Assembly (NCBI GenBank): GCA_035545535.1
Contig: DASZYF010000026.1
Location: 1 to 8,561, forward strand
Length of the DNA: 8,561 nt
Reading direction: 5' to 3'
Source of the DNA: DASZYF01 sp035545535
Lineage (GTDB): Bacteria; Actinomycetota; Actinomycetes; Mycobacteriales; CAJCIY01
Below are positions 1-5,936 of this stretch, one piece after another. The stretch's first letter is position 1. The number at the start of each line of letters is the position of its first letter. The notes below the pieces were generated by a model. That model saw only the letters and a list, made by a program, of their open reading frames with translations, was not told the origin of the DNA and did not search any database. A program made the translations under genes and the position numbers.

Positions 1-279
1 GATCGCGTTGCCGCCGCCCGACGGTGCCGGTCCGACGTCGACCGGCGGCGCGGCGGCGCCGGCCGCGGACGCGGGAGCGGCGCCGGACCCGGACGAGGAG
101 TCGACGCCGGTCGTGGATGTGGTGGACGCGGCCTGCGGAGCGCCGCCCGCGATCGTGACGGGACCGCCGCCGGCCCCCGCGATCACCTCGGAGCGGGGCA
201 CGCGCGTGCCGCACGCGGTCACGGCACCCGCGAGGACCACGGTCGCGACGGCCGCAACCGCACGGGTGCGCGGATGCAT
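1..279 (-). CDS. Putative ABC-transporter substrate-binding lipoprotein, N-terminal part (truncated by window edge)
   Basis: Reading the minus strand from the ATG at 279 gives 93 codons that stay open to the window edge. The protein begins with a basic N-region (MHPRTR), then a hydrophobic core and a lipobox V-T-A-C with the acylated cysteine at residue 23, so it should be a surface lipoprotein. After the cysteine comes GTRVPRSEVIAGAGGG, then a stretch rich in Ala, Gly, Ser, Thr and Pro up to the edge. This start and linker resemble orphan LivK-type (Peripla_BP_6) substrate-binding lipoproteins of actinobacteria, but the binding domain lies outside the window, so the family is inferred. A GTG at 288 could add three residues (VLL). 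Neither start has a clear Shine-Dalgarno. The plus-strand frame over this region looks like a GC-driven shadow. Lipoprotein nature is fairly sure; the solute-binding role is less so. Confidence 0.7.
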   Translation of the reverse strand, partial: MHPRTRAVAAVATVVLAGAVTACGTRVPRSEVIAGAGGGPVTIAGGAPQAASTTSTTGVDSSSGSGAAPASAAGAAAPPVDVGPAPSGGGNAI

Positions 280-299
280 CAGCAGCACGCGGGCTGCTG
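280..299. repeat. 7-bp inverted repeat abutting the lipoprotein start codon
   Basis: Positions 280-286 (cagcagc) and 293-299 (gctgctg) are perfect inverted copies with a 6-base loop. In the minus-strand mRNA this hairpin would end at the base immediately before the ATG at 279 and would occupy the place of the ribosome binding site. It may affect translation initiation. In such GC-rich DNA it may also be chance. Confidence 0.3.
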
Positions 300-322
300 C
301 ACGGACGTTTCGGACATGCCAG

Positions 323-352
323 GACGGTAGGACCATCCGCAAATACCGTCAA
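323..352 (-). promoter_or_regulatory. Candidate sigma-70-type promoter with embedded inverted repeat, upstream of the lipoprotein gene
   Basis: On the minus strand a TTGACG -35 box (347-352, five of six consensus bases) is followed after exactly 17 bases by TACCGT (324-329), which keeps the key A at position 2 and T at position 6 of a -10 box. Transcription would start near 317, giving a leader of about 38 bases. The same bases form an inverted repeat, GACGGTA (323-329) and TACCGTC (344-350), with a 14-base spacer. A repressor bound there would cover both promoter boxes. The promoter and the operator are predictions from sequence only. Confidence 0.4.
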
Positions 353-365
353 CCGGCTGGCCGGT

Positions 366-397
366 GAAAATGATGGCGTGAGCCGGCCCCGGGCTCA
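366..397 (-). terminator. Possible intrinsic terminator after the hydrolase gene
   Basis: Directly downstream of the hydrolase stop on the minus strand is a 6-bp stem (379-384 with 392-397, TGAGCC/GGCTCA) with a 7-base loop. A short T-rich run (ATCATTTTC in the minus-strand sense, 366-374) follows a few bases later. The stem is short and the T-run is not immediately adjacent, so it may be weak. A second inverted repeat, ACCGGC-TG-GCCGGT at 352-365, lies between it and the next promoter. Confidence 0.3.
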
Positions 398-405
398 GCG
401 CTTCG

Positions 406-1245
406 TCACGGCGCTCCGGTGGACGCGTGCCGCACAAGGTCCGCCCCTACCGTCGCCGGTGACTGGAGGGGGCCGAAGTGCCCGAGGTGCTGGTGGACGC
501 GCAGCCGGGCGTCGGGCAGCGCGGCCACCACACCGGGAGCGAGCGCGGCCAGCGGCGAGGGCTCCGACCCGATCGCCACCACGGTGGGGATCCGCGCGGC
601 GGCGACCGTCGCCGACGTGATCATCGCGCTCGCCTCGAACGTCCGCGCCTCGTGCTCCGGAGCGCACTTGAGCGTGACGGTCCCGTCGGGCAGCTCGCGC
701 ATCCCGTGCTCGACGTAGGCCGCGAGGGACGCGGCCTCCAGCGCGCCGAGCGACGCCGACGACGCGTACCGCAGCAACGCCTCCGCCTTCGACGGGAACG
801 TCGGACGCCGCCGGCGCGCCTGGTCGGCCAGCGGGTTGGCGGTGTGCTCCGAGCGCGCCTCGGGCGCGACGATGATCGGTTCGTAGACGTAGGCGCTCGC
901 GAACAGCCCAGGGTGATCGGCGGCGGCCTGCAGCGCGGCGGCGCCGCCCATCGAGTGGCCGAACACGTGCAACGGACCGGCGGGGAGCGCGTGGCGCACC
1001 GCGATGACGTCGCGCACCATGCCGGCCCAGGCGAAGTCGTCATCCGGAGGTGGCGCCGAGTCGCCGTGACCGCGCAGGTCGACGGCCCACACGTGCAGTG
1101 CACCGCCGACCGCGGCTGCCAACCGCTCGTAGGCCCGGCCGCACAGACCGGTCGCGTGGCACACGAGCAACCCCGGCCCATGGCCGCCGAGATCGTGCAC
1201 CACCACTGATGTCCCGTCGTCTGACGTGACCCGCATGCTGTTCAT
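406..1245 (-). CDS. Alpha/beta-fold hydrolase
   Basis: This 279-residue protein has a single alpha/beta-hydrolase domain. Visible motifs in order are the oxyanion-loop region CHATG (29-33), DLRGHGDS (56-63), the nucleophile elbow G-H-S98-M-G-G, and a C-terminal GHFGPLQ whose His256 fits the catalytic histidine. The usual acid after strand 7 is not obvious: that region reads GSEPSPL (226-232), and Glu122 in YEPI after strand 6 is an alternative (inference). The family covers esterases, lactonases, C-C hydrolases and epoxide hydrolases, so the substrate is open. There is no signal peptide, so it is probably cytoplasmic. The ATG at 1245 overlaps the stop of the kinase gene (ATGA, 1242-1245), which indicates translational coupling in one operon. 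An internal ATG at 1236 is possible. A longer open frame continues upstream to 2394, but that part is antisense shadow of the kinase reading frame. Confidence 0.9.
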   Translation of the reverse strand: MNSMRVTSDDGTSVVVHDLGGHGPGLLVCHATGLCGRAYERLAAAVGGALHVWAVDLRGHGDSAPPPDDDFAWAGMVRDVIAVRHALPAGPLHVFGHSMGGAAALQAAADHPGLFASAYVYEPIIVAPEARSEHTANPLADQARRRRPTFPSKAEALLRYASSASLGALEAASLAAYVEHGMRELPDGTVTLKCAPEHEARTFEASAMITSATVAAARIPTVVAIGSEPSPLAALAPGVVAALPDARLRVHQHLGHFGPLQSPATVGADLVRHASTGAP

Positions 1246-2354
1246 CCGCTGGTGGCCGCCGCCTTCTGCTGCTGGAAGTGGCGCATCAGCTGACGGAAGT
1301 GCGGTGACAGCTCGGGCTCGGGGAGGTCCAGCCACGCGGCGAGCATCTGCGTGATGGTGTTGTGGGTGTGGGTCGTCGCGTCGGGCGGCAGCACACCGGC
1401 GGCCACGTTCGCGTCGCGGCTGCGCAGCATCACGACACCCATCCGCACACCGGCGAGGATGAGGAACCACCGCAGCTCGCGGGCCGGCCGGCCCATGAGC
1501 TCTTCCCAGCGAGCGACGACGGCGTCGCGCTCGGGGACGCCGTCGAGCAGGGGCGTGCGGGCCCGGACGCTGTAGTTCTCCTCCATCATCAGCCACCAGC
1601 CGAGGTCGACCTCGGCGGGTGCGAGGGCCGCCATCTCCCAGTCGAGGACCGCGGCGACGCGGCCGTCCGCGGCGTAGATGAGGTTGCCGGGACGAGCGTC
1701 GCCCCACGACAGGACGGCGTCGTCGAGGTCGGGGCAGGTCTGTTCGAGGTGGGTCATCGCGGTCTCGAGCAGGCCCGTGTCGCGGCCTCGGGCGGCCCAG
1801 TCGAGCCAGGCGCGGGTGGCCGCGACGAGCGCCCGCAGGGCGGTGGGCTCGTCGGTGGCGGACTGGTCTGTGTCGGCGAGGAAGCCGAGCTCGTCGGTCG
1901 GGAGGCGGGCGATGCTCGTCAGCGCGACGAGGCCTTCGTCCCAGTGCCGCGCCCGTGCCTCCGCTGTCAGGTCGACGAGCCAGCCGGCCCGGTGGTACGT
2001 CGGCATGTCCACGAGCACCCGGCCGTCCACCGCGTCCATGACGAAGAACGGCGTCCCGAGCACGGTGGGGTCGGCCTCGATGTCCACGACGGTGGGAACA
2101 GGAACCGCCCCGCTGTGACCGACGGCTTCGAGGATCCGCGCCTCGCGGGCGACGTCGGGCCGCAGGAACAGCGCGTCGTCCTGCGGCTGGAAGCGGGCCA
2201 CCAGGCGGCGAGCGCCGGTGTCGGTCTGCGCGGTGAAGAGCAGCGTCTCGTTCGAGTTGCCGCTGCCGCTGCGCGACGGGTCGGTGATCGTGACCCGGTC
2301 CGTGCCGAGCCGCGGCGCGAGCCAACGGGCCAGCGCCTCGTCGCGTGCGCTCAT
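1242..2354 (-). CDS. Phosphotransferase family protein (APH / ACAD11-N kinase-like)
   Basis: This 370-residue protein has an aminoglycoside-phosphotransferase-like kinase fold. It shows the nucleotide-loop motif GSGNSNET (30-37), the catalytic loop W217-G-D219-A-R-P-G-N224 and the metal-binding D238-W-E segment followed by APAEVDLGWW. This layout matches the branch related to the N-terminal domain of ACAD11 rather than true antibiotic kinases; the usual HGD histidine is a Trp here. Characterised relatives, ACAD11 and bacterial LvaA, phosphorylate 4-hydroxyacyl-CoA during hydroxy-acid breakdown. A kinase acting on a hydroxylated acyl-CoA or similar metabolite is therefore plausible, but not shown. 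The ATG at 2354 is preceded by GGAGG with a 7-base gap (2362-2366). The gene overlaps the downstream hydrolase by four bases and diverges from the LLM oxidoreductase gene, leaving only 26 bp between the two start codons. A role in drug resistance is unlikely. Confidence 0.88.
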   Translation of the reverse strand: MSARDEALARWLAPRLGTDRVTITDPSRSGSGNSNETLLFTAQTDTGARRLVARFQPQDDALFLRPDVAREARILEAVGHSGAVPVPTVVDIEADPTVLGTPFFVMDAVDGRVLVDMPTYHRAGWLVDLTAEARARHWDEGLVALTSIARLPTDELGFLADTDQSATDEPTALRALVAATRAWLDWAARGRDTGLLETAMTHLEQTCPDLDDAVLSWGDARPGNLIYAADGRVAAVLDWEMAALAPAEVDLGWWLMMEENYSVRARTPLLDGVPERDAVVARWEELMGRPARELRWFLILAGVRMGVVMLRSRDANVAAGVLPPDATTHTHNTITQMLAAWLDLPEPELSPHFRQLMRHFQQQKAAATSG

Positions 2355-2361
2355 CGGTCGG

Positions 2362-2373
2362 CCTCCGGGAGGA
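2362..2373. promoter_or_regulatory. Back-to-back ribosome binding sites forming one palindrome
   Basis: The sequence CCTCC-G-GGAGG (2362-2372) is an inverted repeat around one central base. The right arm, within GGGAGGA (2367-2373), is the Shine-Dalgarno for the plus-strand ATG at 2381, seven bases away. The left arm read on the minus strand is GGAGG for the ATG at 2354, also seven bases away. This fixes both start codons. It leaves no room for a promoter between the genes, so each transcript probably begins inside the other gene. Confidence 0.7.
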
Positions 2374-2380
2374 TCGGTGC

Positions 2381-3430
2381 ATGACGACGGACACGTCCCG
2401 GCTCGGCGCCTACGTGCTGCCCGGGCGTTCCGATGATCCTGCCCTGGCCGTGCGGCAGGCCGTCGCCGGCGAGCAGGCGGGGCTCGGCGCCGTGTGGCTG
2501 TCCGAGCGCTTCGGCACGAAGGACGTGGCCACCGTCGGTGCGGCCATGGCGGCCGCCACCGAGCGCGTCAGCATCGGCGCCGGCATCACGCACCTGCAGA
2601 CCCGGCACCCACTCGCACTGGCATCGCTCGGGCTGACGATGCAGGCCTTGTCGGGCGGGCGCTTCCTGCTCGGCATCGGCCGGTCGATCCCCGTGCTGAT
2701 GAAGGCGTGGGGCCTGCCCCGCACGACGAACCAGCTGCTCATCGACGGCGCCGACGTGCTGCGGCGCCTGTGGGCGGGTGAGCGGGTGAAGTACGACGGC
2801 CCGCTCGGGACGTTCCCGTCGTTGCAGCTGGTCGACCGCCCGGCGGTCGCGCCCCCGCCGCTGCTGCTCGCCGGCATCGGACCGGTCACCGTCGCCCTGG
2901 CCGGTGCGCACTACGACGGGGTCATCCTGCACCCCTTCCTGACCGTCGAAGCGCAGCAGCGCACGGTCGAGGTGGCGCGCGCTGCGGCTCAGGAGGCGGG
3001 ACGTGACGCCGACGCCCTGCGCGTCATCGCGACCGTCGTCGTCGCCGCTGACCAGACCGCGGACGAGATCGACATGCGCGTGCGGGCGCGCCTGGTCACC
3101 TACCTGAGCTCGCCGGGGCTGGGTCCGTCGCTCGTCGCCGCGAACGGGTGGGACGCATCCGTGCTCGCCGCGATCGCGGAGCATCCGTTGGTCGCGCCGC
3201 TGGGGCGTCGGCCGGCCGACGGCGCGCTCGATCACGCGCAGCTCATCGAGGTGAGCCGGGTGATCCCCGAGGCGTGGTTCGAGCAGGGCGCGGCGTTCGG
3301 GAGCGGCGCCCACTGCGCGCGGCGCATCCGCGAGCACCTCGACGCGGGGGCGAGCGACCTGATCCTGCACGGCAGCACGCCGGACCTGCTCGGCCCTCTG
3401 GTCGACGAGGTCAGCACCGCACAGCACTGA
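2381..3430 (+). CDS. LLM-class F420-dependent oxidoreductase (TIGR03857-like)
   Basis: This 349-residue protein is a luciferase-like monooxygenase-fold (TIM-barrel) flavin/F420 enzyme. The opening LGAYVLPGR (8-16), the segment VWLSERFGTKD (38-48), THLQTRHPLALAS (70-82) and the LLM signature SGGRFLLGIGR (91-101) match the actinobacterial group modelled as TIGR03857 (MSMEG_2249-type), whose members are assigned coenzyme F420. The reaction would be a hydride transfer or reduction of an unknown substrate in the cytoplasm. Length is normal for the family. The frame extends upstream to an ATG at 2345, but the ATG at 2381 is preceded by GGGAGGA at a 7-base gap and begins where relatives begin, so it is preferred. 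The gene diverges from the kinase gene. The next plus-strand gene starts 91 bases downstream, behind a palindrome. F420 preference is inferred from family, not from a diagnostic residue. Confidence 0.9.
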   Translation: MTTDTSRLGAYVLPGRSDDPALAVRQAVAGEQAGLGAVWLSERFGTKDVATVGAAMAAATERVSIGAGITHLQTRHPLALASLGLTMQALSGGRFLLGIGRSIPVLMKAWGLPRTTNQLLIDGADVLRRLWAGERVKYDGPLGTFPSLQLVDRPAVAPPPLLLAGIGPVTVALAGAHYDGVILHPFLTVEAQQRTVEVARAAAQEAGRDADALRVIATVVVAADQTADEIDMRVRARLVTYLSSPGLGPSLVAANGWDASVLAAIAEHPLVAPLGRRPADGALDHAQLIEVSRVIPEAWFEQGAAFGSGAHCARRIREHLDAGASDLILHGSTPDLLGPLVDEVSTAQH

Positions 3431-3455
3431 GCCCTCTCCTCGCCATCCCGGGGGG

Positions 3456-3484
3456 TCGACAGTACTGTCAGATCGAGCGACGAT
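3456..3484 (+). promoter_or_regulatory. Candidate promoter/operator with 12-bp perfect palindrome
   Basis: GACAGTACTGTC at 3458-3469 is a perfect 12-bp palindrome in the gap between the LLM and SnoaL genes. Its size and symmetry are typical of a dimeric repressor operator such as those of TetR-family proteins, though the regulator is unknown. It overlaps a possible -35 box TCGACA (3456-3461), which is followed after 17 bases by GACGAT (3479-3484), a weak -10 match. Transcription would then begin near 3491 and fit a TTG start at 3522. The palindrome is directly visible; the promoter is a weak prediction. Confidence 0.45.
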
Positions 3485-3521
3485 GCTGTCGGCGGTGGAC
3501 ATCGCCAGTGAGGAGCGGGCG

Positions 3522-4154
3522 TTGACGAACGGTGCGTCGGGAAGTGATGCGTCGAGGAACGATCCGTTCGATCGCGCGGCGATGGAGTCGGCGTTCCGCG
3601 AGTACTTCCTGACCGGCCCGGTGCGCGAGGACTGGGCCGCGTGGTCGCGGCTCTTCACGGCCGACGCCACGTACCACGACCACTACTGGGGCACGTTCCA
3701 CGGGCCGCAGGAGATCCAGGACTTCCTCGAGGGCACGATGTCGGTCGCGTCCCACGTCTACTCGCCGTTGGTCTGGTACGTGATCGACGGTCCGCGCATC
3801 GTCTACAAGGTCGTGAACCGGGCGGACAACCCCGAGCCGGGCGCGGAGCCGATCGAGTTCGCGTCGCTCCAGGTCATCGAGCGCGATGCCACCGGCACCG
3901 GCTGGCGGTCGGAGGACGACTGGTGGGTCGCGGCCGAGATGAAGGCGTTCACCGCGCGCTACGACGACGCGGTGGCGCGCCACGGCACCCCCGCGCCCGG
4001 CGTGCTCAGCCGGGCCGACTGGGGACCGTGGGTCGATTGGGCGCGTCCCGGCCCCGGCGAGCAACCGGCGCCGTCCTGGCTCGGGCGCACCGACGTACCG
4101 CACCTCTGGAAGCGCAAGGACGCCACCTTCGGCGTGCGGCCCGCGCACGGCTGA
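3522..4154 (+). CDS. SnoaL-like / nuclear transport factor 2 (NTF2) family protein
   Basis: A 210-residue protein from the TTG at 3522, or 223 residues if the in-frame ATG at 3483 is used. TTG is preferred because GAGGAG (3510-3515) sits six bases before it and the ATG lacks a good Shine-Dalgarno. The core, from about FDRAAMESAFREYF through DWAAWSRLFTADATYHDHYWGTFHGPQEIQDFL, is the typical start of the SnoaL_4/NTF2 alpha+beta cone: helix pair, then TYHDHYWG strand, then F-HGP-E-I. A Trp-rich extension follows (DDWWVAAEMKAF, then WGPWVDWARPGPGEQ and HLWKRKD), longer than in most single-domain members. The fold hosts hydrolases, isomerases and dehydratases as well as non-catalytic subunits, so the activity is unknown. 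It lies 50 bases before the amidohydrolase gene and is probably co-transcribed with it. No signal peptide or membrane helix is visible. Confidence 0.82.
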   Translation: MTNGASGSDASRNDPFDRAAMESAFREYFLTGPVREDWAAWSRLFTADATYHDHYWGTFHGPQEIQDFLEGTMSVASHVYSPLVWYVIDGPRIVYKVVNRADNPEPGAEPIEFASLQVIERDATGTGWRSEDDWWVAAEMKAFTARYDDAVARHGTPAPGVLSRADWGPWVDWARPGPGEQPAPSWLGRTDVPHLWKRKDATFGVRPAHG

Positions 4155-4204
4155 AGAACCCGCCTGATCTGTTCCATCCCACCGACTCGGAGGACTGAAC
4201 CCCT

Positions 4205-5485
4205 GTGGACGCCAACGACCTCATCCTGATCTCCGTCGACGATCACGTGATCGAGCCGCCGACGATGTTCGACGCGCACATCCCCGCGAAGTACAAGGAC
4301 CGCGCGCCCCGGGTGGTGCGGGGCGCCGACGGTGGGGACCTCTGGACCTTCGAGGGCAACCAGGCGCCGAACATCGGGCTCAACGCGGTGGCCGGCTGCC
4401 CGCCCGACGAGTACGGCATCGACCCCACGGAGTACGCGCAGATGCGGCCCGGCTGCTACGACGTCGACGAGCGCGTGCGCGACATGAGCGCCGGCGGTGT
4501 GCTCGCCGGCATCAACTTCCCGAGCTTCCCGCACTTCTGCGGTCAGTTCTTCATGCGCGAGCCGGACAAGGACCTCGCGCTCGCCGTCGTCAAGGCATAC
4601 AACGACTGGCACATCGACGAGTGGGCGGGCGCGCACCCCGACCGCCTCATCCCGATCTCGCTCCCGCCGCTGTGGGATCCGCAGGCGATGGCCGACGAGG
4701 TCCGCCGGGTCGCGGCGAAGGGCTGCCGCGCGGTCACGTTCAGTGAGAACCCCTCCAAGCTCGGGCTGCCGAGCTACCACACGGATCACTGGGACCCGTT
4801 CCTGCAGGCCTGCTCGGACACGGGTGTCGTGGTGTGCCTGCACATCGGTTCGTCGTCCACGCTGAACATCACGGCGCCGGATGCGCCGGTCGACGTGATG
4901 ATGGCCCTGACGCCGGTGAACAGCCAGATGGCCTTGTGCGACCTGATCTTCTCGCGCACGTTCAACCGCTTCCCGGACCTCCAGGTGGCGATGAGCGAAG
5001 GGGGCATCGGCTGGGTCCCCTACATCCTCGAGCGCATGGACTACGTGTTCCACCACCACCACGCGTGGACCGGGCTCGAGCTCGGCGGCAAGCTGCCCAG
5101 CCAGGTGTTCTACGACAACGTGTGGACCTGCTTCATCGACGACGAGGCCGGCCTCTCGATGCGGGACAAGGTCGGCGTCGACCACATCATGTGGGAGCTC
5201 GACTACCCCCACTCGGACTCCACCTGGCCGCACGCGCCTGAGTCCCTCATCAAGGGCCTCGCCGGCGTGCCCGACGACGAGATCGACAAGATCACCCACG
5301 CCAACGCGATGCGGTGCTTCGGGTTCGACCCGTTCTCCGTGCGACCGCGGGAGAAGTGCACCGCGGGCGCGCTGCGGGCCGAGGCGGCCGACGTCGACAC
5401 CGAGCCCAAGAGCATGGGCCGGCGCAAGGCGGAGGCGAACGCGGCGTCGGTGTCCGAGCGCCTCGCGCGCGAGGCCGCGAAGTAG
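4205..5485 (+). CDS. Amidohydrolase family protein (amidohydrolase-2 / ACMSD-like metalloenzyme)
   Basis: A 426-residue TIM-barrel metalloenzyme. The N-terminus ISVDDHVIEPP (9-19) carries the first metal motif as D12-D13-H14 in place of a strict HxH. The central VCLHIGSSS supplies His213, and the late ELDYPHSDS supplies Asp333, with His336 close by. This is the pattern of the mononuclear-metal amidohydrolase-2 branch (PF04909), which includes ACMSD and related decarboxylases as well as hydrolases, so hydrolysis or decarboxylation are both possible. A run of four His (283-286, FHHHHAW) precedes the last third. After the domain end near FGFDPF an Ala/Glu/Arg/Lys-rich tail of roughly 40 residues runs to the C-terminus and looks helical. 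The start is GTG, with GGAGG (4189-4193) eleven bases upstream, a rather long gap; the first ATG (4265) would delete the metal motif. The next gene starts four bases after the stop, so the two are in one operon. Confidence 0.9.
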   Translation: MDANDLILISVDDHVIEPPTMFDAHIPAKYKDRAPRVVRGADGGDLWTFEGNQAPNIGLNAVAGCPPDEYGIDPTEYAQMRPGCYDVDERVRDMSAGGVLAGINFPSFPHFCGQFFMREPDKDLALAVVKAYNDWHIDEWAGAHPDRLIPISLPPLWDPQAMADEVRRVAAKGCRAVTFSENPSKLGLPSYHTDHWDPFLQACSDTGVVVCLHIGSSSTLNITAPDAPVDVMMALTPVNSQMALCDLIFSRTFNRFPDLQVAMSEGGIGWVPYILERMDYVFHHHHAWTGLELGGKLPSQVFYDNVWTCFIDDEAGLSMRDKVGVDHIMWELDYPHSDSTWPHAPESLIKGLAGVPDDEIDKITHANAMRCFGFDPFSVRPREKCTAGALRAEAADVDTEPKSMGRRKAEANAASVSERLAREAAK

Positions 5486-5489
5486 CGCC

Positions 5490-5936
5490 GTGGGAGCGCG
5501 GGAGGAGCAGCTCGTCCAGCGCTTCCTCGCTGCGTGGGGTGATGGCCGGACCGAGCGCCCCGATGTCGACGCGATCGCCGCGGCGCTCGCCGACGACGTC
5601 ACCTGGCAGCTCTGGATGCCCGGCGGTCCGACGCTGCGCGGACGCGACGCGGTCGTCGCCGACATCGAGCGTCAGCTGGTGTTCGCGACCCACATGTGCT
5701 GCGGCGTGCAGCGGATGACGTCGCACGGGTCGACGGTCATCACCGAGCGGCTCGACACCTTCCGGTCCGGGTCGGTGACGGTGCAGCACAGCCTGTGCGC
5801 CGTGTTCGACCTCGACGCCGACGGCAAGATCGCCGCGTGGCGCGAGTACTTCGACGTGCGCGACCTCGACCGGCAGCTGAAGGCGGCCAACGCGACCGTT
5901 CCTCGGGTCGACGGGAAGCGCGGAGGTGCGGGCTAG
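5490..5936 (+). CDS. Limonene-1,2-epoxide hydrolase-like NTF2-fold protein
   Basis: A 148-residue single-domain protein of the size and fold of limonene-1,2-epoxide hydrolase (LEH). The catalytic Asp-Arg-Asp of LEH appears to be present: R87-L-D89 in TERLDTF and D122 in AAWREYFD, followed by the typical RDLDRQLKA helix. The Tyr and Asn that position water in LEH (Y-x-N, ahead of the GR-x-A motif) align with W39 and L41 in VTWQLWMPGG, so epoxide hydrolysis is uncertain. It may instead be an isomerase or dehydratase of the SnoaL type. The GTG start lies four bases after the amidohydrolase stop, with only a weak GAGG upstream (5471-5474), so translation is probably coupled. The TAG stop forms part of CTAG (5933-5936), which is also the stop of the convergent SDR gene. 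Confidence 0.8.
   Translation: MGAREEQLVQRFLAAWGDGRTERPDVDAIAAALADDVTWQLWMPGGPTLRGRDAVVADIERQLVFATHMCCGVQRMTSHGSTVITERLDTFRSGSVTVQHSLCAVFDLDADGKIAAWREYFDVRDLDRQLKAANATVPRVDGKRGGAG

Noticed and set aside
8..367. A 119-codon plus-strand frame at the left edge
   Set aside because: The minus strand of the same region encodes a signal peptide with lipobox; the plus frame shows only Pro/Ala/Thr-rich low complexity.
1242..2354. Antibiotic (aminoglycoside) resistance kinase
   Set aside because: The WGDARPGN and DWE context fits the ACAD11-type metabolic branch, and the neighbours are catabolic enzymes.
406..2394. A 662-codon open frame on the minus strand suggesting a kinase-hydrolase fusion
   Set aside because: Only the part after 1245 is real hydrolase. 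Upstream the frame is an Arg/Pro/Gly-rich out-of-frame reading of the kinase gene, which has clear motifs in its own frame and its own stop at 1242.
3959..5665. A 568-codon open frame on the minus strand, antisense to the amidohydrolase
   Set aside because: Composition is Arg/Val/His/Gly-rich with no recognisable domain, and it lies opposite a well-supported gene. It is typical of codon-bias shadows in high-GC DNA.
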